Below, piece by piece: positions 26,080 to 33,236 of a DNA stretch of 35,665 nt. Made by a program: the position numbers and the translations under genes. Numbering within the stretch: position 1 is the stretch's first letter; every line of letters starts with the position of its first letter. The notes under the pieces are model-generated. The model worked only from the letters and a program-made list of their open reading frames with translations. It had not been told where the DNA came from and searched no databases. Source of the DNA: Novosphingobium aerophilum (GTDB lineage Bacteria; Pseudomonadota; Alphaproteobacteria; Sphingomonadales; Sphingomonadaceae); the NCBI RefSeq assembly GCF_014230305.1, contig NZ_JACLAU010000033.1:1-35665 (forward strand). The letters run 5' to 3'.

Positions 26080-26101
26080 AAAGATACAATAGTGTTTCTT
26101 A
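26080..26101. promoter_or_regulatory. Imperfect palindrome between efflux operon and TetR-3
   Basis: AAAGATACA-N4-TGTTTCTTA: seven of nine arm positions are complementary. It lies in the 136-base AT-richer gap between the outer-membrane-factor start and the divergent TetR gene. This is the expected place and size for the operator of an AcrR-like local repressor. No convincing -35/-10 pair was found. Confidence 0.35.
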
Positions 26102-26167
26102 TATCGCATTGAGCTTGGACAGGCAGCGGCTATTGGGTGCTTACCGCGCCAATTTCGAGAAAGGTCC

Positions 26168-26824
26168 ATGGCAGGCAAGCGATCCAGCACTGATATGGCC
26201 GCTCCGACGCGCAGTCAGGGGCGGCCCAGCCTTGCCGAGGCGGAGGCGATAGACCGAAATCTGCGCAATGCGGCGATGGCGGCTCTGCTCGAGCAGGGCG
26301 ATGGCGCGACGATGAACGGCATCGCACAGCGCGCCGGCATTTCCCGCAAGGCGCTTTATGCACGGTATTCAAGCCGCAGCGACCTGTTCGCCGATGCCAT
26401 TCGCGAAATGCTGGCTGAAGTGGAACCGTTGCCCGTGGCAAGGGAAGGGACGGTGAGGGAGCGATTATCGACCTTCATTGTCGATGCGCTTCAATTGCTG
26501 GCGCAACCTCGGGCCCGCGCGGTCCAGCGGTTGATCGCGCTCAATCCGTTCTACCTTGGCAGTCTGCACAACGAGATGCAGGAAGCCACGGCAAAGATGT
26601 TCTTCGATCCGCTACTGGGTCTGGTCGCGGAAGTCATCGCGGAAGGTCTTACAACCCATCGCGATGCTCGGGCCGTGGCGACTGTTGTCCTGCGCATGAT
26701 CTTCTCGCAAGGGCTATTCGAGAGCGGGGAAGACAAGGAAGAAGCAAACGGCAACCCCGCCATGGCTGGCAGCCATGCCAAGCTTGTCCTCGAGATCATC
26801 GTGGGGGGCTTGCTGGGCAGCTAA
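26168..26824 (+). CDS. TetR/AcrR-family regulator of the efflux operon (TetR-3)
   Basis: A 218-residue TetR-family protein. The helix-turn-helix is at about residues 48-70 (TMNGIAQRAGISRKALYARYSSRSDLFADAI), followed by a C-terminal helical ligand domain including ATAKMFFDPLLGLVAEVIAEGL. It is divergent from the tripartite RND efflux operon, the classical arrangement of an AcrR-type local repressor, with a palindrome in between. It is not closely similar in its C-terminal half to TetR-1 and TetR-2, so it is probably not part of the TRTGCG-N9-CGCWTA circuit. The ATG 26168 has AAGG 3 bases upstream and GAGAAAGG nearby. The gene is intact although its presumed target operon is broken. Confidence 0.88.
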   Translation: MAGKRSSTDMAAPTRSQGRPSLAEAEAIDRNLRNAAMAALLEQGDGATMNGIAQRAGISRKALYARYSSRSDLFADAIREMLAEVEPLPVAREGTVRERLSTFIVDALQLLAQPRARAVQRLIALNPFYLGSLHNEMQEATAKMFFDPLLGLVAEVIAEGLTTHRDARAVATVVLRMIFSQGLFESGEDKEEANGNPAMAGSHAKLVLEIIVGGLLGS

Positions 26825-26852
26825 CCCGGCCTGAACCGAATCTCCACATCGT

Positions 26853-27758
26853 CTATAGGGACATGCCGACCAGCCGCTCCGACTCCGTCCAGAGCCGGGC
26901 CGAGGTTTCATCGTCCTGCGCGGTTCTTGCGAAGGTGCATTCGCCGGGCAGTCCCTTCATCTCCATGAACCCGGTCGGGCCGTAAAGCTTGCCGCCGCTG
27001 GCAGCGGGCGAAGCCGCTGCAAAGACGATAGGCTGCGAGCCCTGTTGCGCCGAATGGCCCAGAAGTGGCGCTAAGACCCTGGTGCTGAACAGCGTTGTAA
27101 AGCTGCGCGCACCCTGTTCCGCCGCAAACAGGTTGGTCGTTGCAAAGCCGGGATGGGCGGCCATGCTTTGCAACGACCACTCACTTGCTTCCGCGCGGCG
27201 CTGCAATTCGCGTGCAAAGAGCGCAACCGCGAGTTTGGATTGGCAATAGGCAATCCCTGCCTTGTAATTGCGTTCGTTCTGGAGGTCGGCGAAATCGAGC
27301 TGGCCGAACTTATGCGCAATGCTTGTGACATGAACCACGCGTGCCGCCGCCGATTTGCGCAGGAGCGGAAGCAGGCCAAGGGTCAAGGCGAAGTGACCCA
27401 GGTGGTTGGTGCCGAACTGGGCTTCGAAACCATCGACCGTCAATCGCCGCTGCGGCGGCGACATGATTCCCGCATTGTTGATCAGGACGTCAAGCGGTTC
27501 ACCATCGTCCAGCTGCCGCTGAACCATTGCCCGGATCGATGCGAGGCTGGCAAGATCGACCAGTTCGAAGTCGGCGTGTGCCGATGGCGCATGGGACACG
27601 ATCTCGTTCAGGGCAGCTTCGCCCTTTGCCTGATCGCGGCCTGCAATGATGATCGTTGCCCCAAGCTCTGCCAGGGTCTTGGCGGCTTCCAGGCCGAGGC
27701 CCCCGGTTCCTGTGACCATGACCCGGCGGTGTTCCTGACGTTCGAATGGACTTTCCAT
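26853..27758 (-). CDS. Retinol-dehydrogenase-like SDR with shortened cofactor loop
   Basis: A 301-residue SDR of the retinol/protochlorophyllide-reductase-like branch: INNAGIM (93-99), TNHLGHFALT (118-127), catalytic Ser146 in VTSIAHK, and Tyr171-x3-Lys175 in YCQSK. The glycine-rich loop reads V15-T-G17-T-G-G20-L-G22, that is G-x2-G-x-G, one residue shorter than the canonical G-x3-G-x-G. This could weaken cofactor binding. R41 after beta-2 (IIIAGRD) suggests NADP(H). The start is ATG 27758; the open frame extends to a TTG at 27794 without good support. It is divergent from the LuxE/LuxC pair and may act on the aldehyde or alcohol they produce. Confidence 0.85.
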   Translation of the reverse strand: MESPFERQEHRRVMVTGTGGLGLEAAKTLAELGATIIIAGRDQAKGEAALNEIVSHAPSAHADFELVDLASLASIRAMVQRQLDDGEPLDVLINNAGIMSPPQRRLTVDGFEAQFGTNHLGHFALTLGLLPLLRKSAAARVVHVTSIAHKFGQLDFADLQNERNYKAGIAYCQSKLAVALFARELQRRAEASEWSLQSMAAHPGFATTNLFAAEQGARSFTTLFSTRVLAPLLGHSAQQGSQPIVFAAASPAASGGKLYGPTGFMEMKGLPGECTFARTAQDDETSARLWTESERLVGMSL

Positions 27759-27817
27759 GAAGTTCACCGTCCCTTTTGTCGCTTGGGCAACCAAATTGCC
27801 CTTCCGAGGCTTGACCG

Positions 27818-27844
27818 TTTTACATTATTCTGTGTAACGTAAAA
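27818..27844. promoter_or_regulatory. Nested palindromes in the SDR / LuxE-like divergent promoter region
   Basis: TTTTAC (27818) and GTAAAA (27839) are exact inverted arms 15 bases apart. Inside them TTACA-N8-TGTAA (27820-27837) forms a second exact inverted repeat. The block is AT-rich against a GC-rich background and lies between SDR (27758) and LuxE-like (27895) starts. TTGACC at 27811 could be a -35 box for the LuxE direction, with TAACGT 18 bases later as a poor -10. It looks like an operator for a dimeric regulator other than the one reading TRTGCG-N9-CGCWTA. Confidence 0.45.
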
Positions 27845-27894
27845 TGCAACCGGGGATTGATTAGGATTCTCTGGATAACGGGAAAGGTGCTGCA

Positions 27895-29241
27895 ATGGGC
27901 GAAAACGTCGCAGAGCTGCTTGCTCACATGCCGAACCGGACCGGGTTCGACCTGGCATTCGAGGATATCCGGGCGCTGCAGCTTGCCGCCTTGTCCGAAC
28001 GTTTCGCCGAAGGGGTGGAGCGGATCAAGCTTGTCCGCCAGCGGGCAGAAGATGCCGGGATCACCGAGATACGAAGCCTGGGCGATATCGTCCCGCTGCT
28101 GCTGCCGCACACCGCCTACAAGAGCTATCCGGAAAGCTTTCTCACCGGCAAGCGTTGGGACCGGCTGACCCGCTGGCTGGCAACGGTTTCGTCCATGTCG
28201 ACCGACGGGATCGATCTTGATGGCGTGGAAGACGTCGATGGCTGGATCGCCGCTTGCGAAAAGGCAGGTCTCTTCGTGTCCTGCACCAGCGGGACTACCG
28301 GCAAGCCGGCCATGTTGCCGGCCTCAGGGACGGATCTTGCGTTCGCGGCGCGGGAAGGTGTCGAGGCGGTCCAGTGGGCTTCGGCAATCCGCGCCGGCGA
28401 CAACCGGACAATCGCCGGCTTCGGTGCGACCGCCCAGACTTCGCGCAATGCGGCAAATGGCGGGGCGCTGGTCCAGGCTTTCGTCGACTTTGCCAAAATG
28501 CCTCCAAGCGGCGAAGGCCCCGCGATAACCATTGGCTCGATCACGCGGATGATCGCTCTGCGCAAGGCGATATCCGAAGGGACCGCGATGCCTGATGACA
28601 TCGCCGAGTTCGAGCGCGAAAGCGCGGTTCGGCAGGCGGCACTTGATGCCGGGCTGGACGGCGCGGTCGATCACGTCATCGCCCACCGTGCTGACCGGCT
28701 GATGCTTATGACGATGTGGGGGCCGCTTTACCAGTTGGCTGAAAAGGTGCGGGAACGGGGCTTTTCCGCCAAGGATTTCCATCCCGAGAACGGAGTCTTC
28801 CTGGGCGGTGGCCTCAAGGGAGCCAAGCTGCCGGAAAACTACAAGGAATACATTTTCGAAACCTTCAACCTGTCGCCTGCGTACATCTATCAGATGTACG
28901 GCATGCAGGAAGCACAGACGTCTATGGCGCGCTGTTCGAACGGTCGCTATCACATACCGGCCTGGATGGTCTGCCTGCCGCTCGACAAGGACGGGTCGAA
29001 CCTGCTCGACTTCAGCCAGGGAGAAGTGACGGGCCGTGCCGCGTTCTTCGACCTGTCGCTCGAAGGCCGCTGGGGCGGCGTCATCTCTGGCGATCGCATA
29101 GATGTGGATTTCAGGCCCTGCGCCTGCGGATCGCCCTCGCCCTCGATAGCCGACAACATCGCCCGTTATGCCGATCTTGAAGGCGACGACAAGATTGCCT
29201 GTTCAGGCACAGTCGATGCCTATGTGCGGGGGGTCGCGTGA
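27895..29241 (+). CDS. LuxE-like acyl-activating (acyl-protein synthetase) enzyme
   Basis: A 448-residue member of the LuxE/adenylate-forming superfamily. The ATP-binding loop is S132-G-T-T-G-K-P138 in SCTSGTTGKPAMLP. Later motifs include YQMYGMQEAQ (about 337-346), which matches the 'Y-GMTE' region of adenylating enzymes, GRAAFFDLS and a GDRID segment (about 398-402). LuxE activates a fatty acid with ATP and passes the acyl group to LuxC for reduction to an aldehyde. This protein is about 75 residues longer than Vibrio LuxE, so it may activate another carboxylic acid. A Cys-rich patch (RPCACGS, about 405-411) is unusual. It overlaps the LuxC-like start (TGATG), so the two proteins are made together. 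No luciferase genes are near. Confidence 0.85.
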   Translation: MGENVAELLAHMPNRTGFDLAFEDIRALQLAALSERFAEGVERIKLVRQRAEDAGITEIRSLGDIVPLLLPHTAYKSYPESFLTGKRWDRLTRWLATVSSMSTDGIDLDGVEDVDGWIAACEKAGLFVSCTSGTTGKPAMLPASGTDLAFAAREGVEAVQWASAIRAGDNRTIAGFGATAQTSRNAANGGALVQAFVDFAKMPPSGEGPAITIGSITRMIALRKAISEGTAMPDDIAEFERESAVRQAALDAGLDGAVDHVIAHRADRLMLMTMWGPLYQLAEKVRERGFSAKDFHPENGVFLGGGLKGAKLPENYKEYIFETFNLSPAYIYQMYGMQEAQTSMARCSNGRYHIPAWMVCLPLDKDGSNLLDFSQGEVTGRAAFFDLSLEGRWGGVISGDRIDVDFRPCACGSPSPSIADNIARYADLEGDDKIACSGTVDAYVRGVA

Positions 29242-30641
29242 TGTCGGGCTCTACGGGCAGCGCGCCATTCTTCATTCAGGGCAGGCTGGTGGAAGGAGGG
29301 GACGAGGTCCACACCTCGCGCGATCTCGGCGTGTCCTTCGCCACACCGAAGCTGGACCTGAATGCCTTGGTCCAGCCTCGCACCGAATTGCCACCGATGC
29401 TGAATACGTCGCTTGCCGAGATCATCGACTTCCTGGGCGAAGCAGGCGCGCGACTTGCCGACCCGGGCAATCCGCACATCGAGGCCTGCGTCGAGCATCT
29501 CGCCAAGGTCAGCCTGCAACCGCGCGTGGCCGTTGAGCACATGATCCGCGATGCGGCCAGTTACCTTGATCCGCGCTCGCTGCGCGAGCTGGTGGAACAG
29601 AACATACCGGACCCCGCGGCGCTGGATGGCTGGGTTCCCCATACCGACCACAAGGGGCGGCGCAGCTTCATTCGTGCCTATCCGTCGCGGTTGATCCACG
29701 TCCTTCCCGGCAATGCGCCGGGGCAAGGCATCCGTTCGATCGCGCAGGCAGCACTCGTCAAGTCGGTCAACGTCTTCAAGATGGCATCGGCTGATCCATT
29801 CTCGACCGTGGCCTTCCTGCGCACCATGGCCGAGATCGATCCCGACCACCCGGTCGTGCGATCGATGTCGGCGGTCTACTGGCGCGGCGGCGAGGATCGG
29901 GTCGAGCGGGTCCTCTATCGCCCGCAGTATTTCGACAAACTGGTCGCGTGGGGTGGGGGTGACGCCATTTCCAGCGTGATGAAGTATATCGGGCCTGGCT
30001 TCCAACTTGTTTCCTTCGACCCCAAGACCTCGATCTCGATGGTCGGCAAGGAAGCCTTTGAATCGGAAGAAACGATGATCCGCGCGGCCAGGCTCAATGC
30101 CAGCGATGTCGCCATGGCGAACCAGGAAGCCTGCGTGTGCAGCCGCTTCACTTTCATCGAGGCGACTACCGAACAGGCCGATCGCTATTGCCAGGTTCTG
30201 GCAGAGCATATCCGCATGGACCACATGGGCGAGGGGACGCCAAGGCCGCTCGAAGCAGATCTGCGTGAACAGATCGAAACGCTGCGCATGATGGACGAGG
30301 ACTACGCCGTGTTCGGCGCGCTTGACGGACGCGGTGTCGCCATCCGATCCGACGAGCCGGTCGATTTCCATCCCTTGCGCAAGACAGCGAACGTGGTCTG
30401 CGTGCCGTCGCTGGAACGGGCGGTGAAATACGTCAACGTGGCGACACAGACAGTCGGCGTCTTTCCGTTCCATCGCATGGCCGATCTGCGCGATCAGCTG
30501 GCAAGCGGCGGTGCCCAGCGCGTGGTGCGACTTGGCGAAGCCGGTCCCAGCGCCATTGGCAATCCGCACGATGCAATGTATCCGCTCCACCGTTTCGTCC
30601 ACTGGATCGCGAACGAGGACGGCTGTGAAGGCGACGACTGA
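29241..30641 (+). CDS. LuxC-like acyl reductase
   Basis: A 466-residue LuxC-type enzyme of the aldehyde dehydrogenase superfamily, which reduces an acyl-enzyme to an aldehyde with NADPH. Visible are the HVLPGNAPGQG cofactor-region motif (153-163), VFKMASADPFSTVAFLRTM (178-196) and the nucleophile region NQEACVCSRFTF with Cys298 (or Cys300) as the expected acyl-carrying cysteine. The C-terminal part carries CVPSLERAVKYVNVATQTVGVFP, typical of LuxC. The ATG 29241 overlaps the LuxE-like stop. The pair presumably converts an acid to an aldehyde at ATP and NADPH cost. Convergent with TetR-2, with 3 bases between their stops. Confidence 0.88.
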   Translation: MSGSTGSAPFFIQGRLVEGGDEVHTSRDLGVSFATPKLDLNALVQPRTELPPMLNTSLAEIIDFLGEAGARLADPGNPHIEACVEHLAKVSLQPRVAVEHMIRDAASYLDPRSLRELVEQNIPDPAALDGWVPHTDHKGRRSFIRAYPSRLIHVLPGNAPGQGIRSIAQAALVKSVNVFKMASADPFSTVAFLRTMAEIDPDHPVVRSMSAVYWRGGEDRVERVLYRPQYFDKLVAWGGGDAISSVMKYIGPGFQLVSFDPKTSISMVGKEAFESEETMIRAARLNASDVAMANQEACVCSRFTFIEATTEQADRYCQVLAEHIRMDHMGEGTPRPLEADLREQIETLRMMDEDYAVFGALDGRGVAIRSDEPVDFHPLRKTANVVCVPSLERAVKYVNVATQTVGVFPFHRMADLRDQLASGGAQRVVRLGEAGPSAIGNPHDAMYPLHRFVHWIANEDGCEGDD

Positions 30642-30644
30642 CGA

Positions 30645-31262
30645 TCAGTCGAGCTTGACCTCACGGGGTTCGAGTGTGGGCTGGACGATCAACTGTTCGA
30701 GGAAGGTGATGACATTGCGGGTCGGGTAGTCCTCGGCCTGTTGCAGCCACCACGCCAGAATCTCGAAGATGCCGGATGCGACGAAATTCGATGCCAACGA
30801 AACAGGCAACCAGGGGTTAGCCCGTTTCGAACTGTTCGCAATGTCCACCGAAGCCTTGACGAACTCTTCCCTCATCCGTCCCGCCGCCCCTCTTGTAAGC
30901 AGAATTCGCCACAAGGCGCGGTGCGCCGTAACATAGGCGCACAACTGCTCCAGACCGCTTTTCGGCCCTTCCCCGCTCAGGGCAGGATAGGTGATTTCGA
31001 ACAGCTTGCGGACTTCGTCCTCGGCGATGTCGGTCAGGACTTGTTCCTTCGCATCATAGCGACGGTAAAATACGGGATAACTGACCCCTGCCTGATTGGT
31101 GATGTCGCGGATCGATATCTCCTCGAACGGGTGCTTCTCGATCAAGGTCAGCAAGGCTTCGCGCAATGCCGCGCGAGAGCGGACCGCACGCGCATCGTTC
31201 GGGCGCGAAAGGCGCGTGGTTCGCCTGTTTGAAGCGGCGGATTTGACAGGCTGCGCGGTCAT
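30645..31262 (-). CDS. TetR-family transcriptional regulator (TetR-2)
   Basis: A 205-residue TetR protein with helix-turn-helix ISIRDITNQAGVSYPVFYRRYDAKE and a C-terminal helical domain ending with WLPVSLASNFVASGIFEILAWWLQQAEDYPTRNVITFLEQLIV. It is a paralogue of TetR-1 in both halves. The start ATG 31262 is favoured, with GGAAA about 6 bases upstream; a longer open frame to 31436 would run through the strong palindrome at 31422-31452 and is unlikely. It is divergent from the UGSC/P450-2 operon and separated from it by that palindrome, so it is the best candidate to repress that operon and itself. The ligand is probably the pathway substrate or a metabolite. Confidence 0.9.
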   Translation of the reverse strand: MTAQPVKSAASNRRTTRLSRPNDARAVRSRAALREALLTLIEKHPFEEISIRDITNQAGVSYPVFYRRYDAKEQVLTDIAEDEVRKLFEITYPALSGEGPKSGLEQLCAYVTAHRALWRILLTRGAAGRMREEFVKASVDIANSSKRANPWLPVSLASNFVASGIFEILAWWLQQAEDYPTRNVITFLEQLIVQPTLEPREVKLD

Positions 31263-31421
31263 GATTTTTCCGATTTCCACTTTCGCAGCGCAATCGGCAA
31301 TAGCCGTCAAGCCGATGCTTCGGTCTTTCCCCAAATCATGCCCCGCGTCCAGTGCGAGGCTCGCCTTAATGGCCACATTTGCATGAATTTGGATGGTCCG
31401 ATCCACTATGGACGCGTCATT

Positions 31422-31452
31422 CCTTCTATGCGACATTGAGTCGCATAGAAGG
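31422..31452. promoter_or_regulatory. Strong TetR-type operator, site D (TetR-2 / UGSC operon)
   Basis: A perfect inverted repeat with 13-base arms, CCTTCTATGCGAC and GTCGCATAGAAGG, and a 5-base centre. The inner part, TATGCG-N9-CGCATA (31427-31447), is the motif shared with sites A, B and C. It lies in the 233-base gap between divergent TetR-2 and the UGSC-type gene, 44 bases before the latter's start. Its symmetry suggests it is the highest-affinity site of the set. Confidence 0.75.
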
Positions 31453-31457
31453 AGGCC

Positions 31458-31473
31458 TTCGGGCTTGCCCGAA
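31458..31473 (+). other. Leader hairpin upstream of the UGSC-type gene
   Basis: TTCGGGC-TT-GCCCGAA, a perfect 7-base stem, lies between operator D and the ribosome-binding site GGGAGAG (31482). No T tract follows, so it is not a terminator. It may stabilise the 5' end of the mRNA, or extend the operator region as a second dyad. Confidence 0.35.
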
Positions 31474-31495
31474 AGCAGAGAGGGAGAGCATAGCC

Positions 31496-32056
31496 ATGGC
31501 GCAGGTCAAAGTTCTTGATCCAACCGCATCCCGCCAGGACGACAATGCGAGCCGGGGTCCTGATGCAGGCGTGATCGCGGGCAAGCGTATTGGATTCAGG
31601 CTGGACCAGATCTGGCGCTGCTGGGACTGGATCAGTGAAGTCTGGGCCGCGAAACTGGAGGCGGCTGGTGCGCAGGTTTCCTATTGGCGCTCTACCAACA
31701 GGTCGGGACTTGAAGGCGAAGAGCAGGCTCAATCGCTGGACGCCTGGCTTCAGACGATCGATATCGCCATCCTGGGGCTGGCCAATTGCGGTTCCTGCAC
31801 TGGCTGGACCGTGCGCGATTCCGTGGCGGCGGCTAACAGCGGCATTCCTACCGTTGCGGTTGCTACGGCGAATTTCGAGGAATTTGCGCACGTGCTGGCG
31901 AAGCGGGGCGGCCGCTCGGGATTGCGCGTATATGTCTTGCCCTATCCGCTCAACGAATTGTCGCGCGAAGAAGTGCACCCCGTGGCCGAGGCCTATTTCG
32001 AAGGGCTGCTCAGCCTTATGGGCGCCAGCCTCACGCGTGAGGAACAGGCGGCATGA
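31496..32056 (+). CDS. UGSC-family protein, cysteine (CGSC) form
   Basis: A 186-residue protein whose centre reads GLANC98-G-S-C101-TGWTVRDSVAAANSGIPTVAVAT, matching the UGSC family, named for a Sec-Gly-Ser-Cys redox-type motif. Here the first position is Cys (TGC codon), not selenocysteine. A flavodoxin-like alpha/beta fold is suggested by GKRIGFRLDQIWRCWDWI and IDIAILGLANC. Thiol or thiol-selenol chemistry at the pair C98/C101 is inferred; no reaction is established to my knowledge. The start ATG 31496 has GGGAGAG 7 bases upstream; an extended frame to 31379 would cross the operator and is rejected. It overlaps the next gene by ATGA and leads an operon with an alpha/beta hydrolase and P450-2. 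Confidence 0.75.
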   Translation: MAQVKVLDPTASRQDDNASRGPDAGVIAGKRIGFRLDQIWRCWDWISEVWAAKLEAAGAQVSYWRSTNRSGLEGEEQAQSLDAWLQTIDIAILGLANCGSCTGWTVRDSVAAANSGIPTVAVATANFEEFAHVLAKRGGRSGLRVYVLPYPLNELSREEVHPVAEAYFEGLLSLMGASLTREEQAA

Positions 32057-33213
32057 GCATCCATGTCATCAAGCCTTCCAGCCGAAAGAACAATGCCGCC
32101 AAGGCACTTGTCAGCCGGGACTGCGGGCCGACCGGGTGCGAAGTTGACTGGCTGACCAGCATCAGGGTGGAGGCGGAAGACGACATAACCGCCTTCACGG
32201 ACTTTTCGTTGGAAAAAGGCTGGGGAGATGGGCTTCCGCTGGTGCCGCCGACCGAATCGCGGGTGCGCACGTTCCTGTCCGGGAACGATCGCTATCCGGA
32301 TGAAATCATCGCGCGAATGCCCGACAGCAGCGAGTGCACGGTTGAAAAGATCGTTATCAATGCCGTCATGGCGGGTGCTCCGGTAGAGTCGCTCGAACTG
32401 ATAATCGCCGCAATCGAAGCCATCGCGGAACCGGACTTCGAGCTCTATGGTGTCAATGCCACGACTGCCCCGGTTTTTCCGGCCTTTGTCGTGAACGGGC
32501 CGGTGCGCGATGCGCTCAACATCCCATACTCCTATGGTTGCGCAGGCGGCGTAGCCACCAAGGCAAACGCCATTGGCCGCGCGATCCGCCTTATCATGCG
32601 CAATGTCGCGGGGCAGGTTGCGGGCACCACCTCGCAAACCACTTTCGGTTCGCCGGGCCGCCTTGCATCCATTCTCATGGGGGAATGGGAAGAGAAGTCG
32701 CCGTGGGCGCCGCTGGCTGAACGCCGTGCGGGCGTGGAAGGCAATGCCGTGACGGCCTTTTCGACGATGGGTACGATGAATGTCCTCGATACGACATCGA
32801 CGGGCGCGGATGCGTTCCTCGAAATGATCGGGAAGTCGGTCGCTTATCCGGGCGCCAACTGCTTCTCGCCGTCGATGGAATATTCGGAGATGACCATCGG
32901 CATCAACCCGATCTGCGCAGCTATCATCGCCAAGGGATTGCGCAGCATCGAGGATGTGCAGGAAGTCATCTGGAAATATGCCAGCCTGCCCGCCGATTTC
33001 CTGCAAGCCTATCACCGTGAACAGGTAGAGGCTCAGGGGCGCATCCGCGAAGATGGTCGCATTTATGCGACGCCGGAACCGAAGGATATTGTCCTGTTCG
33101 TTTGTGGCGGCCTTGGCGGACTGCATGCGCTTGGCCTGCATAGCTTCGGCAGCTCCCTGTCTCAGACCAGGCCCATCGCACGGGCCGTTCCAGCCGCGAT
33201 CGCTGCGGAATGA
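32053..33213 (+). CDS. Conserved partner protein of UGSC-type protein, function unknown
   Basis: A 386-residue protein with the conserved segment FSLEKGWGDGLPLVPPTESRVR (51-72), preceded by a SRDCGPTGCEVDW segment with Cys24 and Cys29. Later come YSYGCAGGVATKANAIGRAIRLIMRNVAG, FCGxx-like CFSPSMEYSEMTIGINPICAAII and a final VLFVCGGLGGLHALGLHSFG. No signal peptide or membrane helix is seen, so it is cytoplasmic. The segment EKGWGDGLPLVPPT is one I associate with proteins encoded next to UGSC-family proteins in actinobacteria and proteobacteria. It overlaps the UGSC-type gene by four bases (ATGA), implying a stoichiometric complex. The several conserved Cys could shuttle electrons or bind a metal. 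The function is not known to me. Confidence 0.65.
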   Translation: MSIHVIKPSSRKNNAAKALVSRDCGPTGCEVDWLTSIRVEAEDDITAFTDFSLEKGWGDGLPLVPPTESRVRTFLSGNDRYPDEIIARMPDSSECTVEKIVINAVMAGAPVESLELIIAAIEAIAEPDFELYGVNATTAPVFPAFVVNGPVRDALNIPYSYGCAGGVATKANAIGRAIRLIMRNVAGQVAGTTSQTTFGSPGRLASILMGEWEEKSPWAPLAERRAGVEGNAVTAFSTMGTMNVLDTTSTGADAFLEMIGKSVAYPGANCFSPSMEYSEMTIGINPICAAIIAKGLRSIEDVQEVIWKYASLPADFLQAYHREQVEAQGRIREDGRIYATPEPKDIVLFVCGGLGGLHALGLHSFGSSLSQTRPIARAVPAAIAAE

Positions 33214-33236
33214 TCGTATTTCCGGGACGCTGAAAC

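Noticed and set aside
29220..30602. 460-codon minus-strand frame opposite the LuxC-like gene
   Set aside because: Shadow frame. The LuxC-like frame has the nucleophile and cofactor motifs and is coupled to the LuxE-like gene.
27895..30641. Bioluminescence (lux) operon
   Set aside because: Only LuxE-like and LuxC-like genes are present; no luciferase subunits, LuxD or LuxG.
31787..31798. Possible selenocysteine at the UGSC motif
   Set aside because: The first motif position is encoded by TGC, an ordinary cysteine codon, not TGA, so there is no selenocysteine insertion here.
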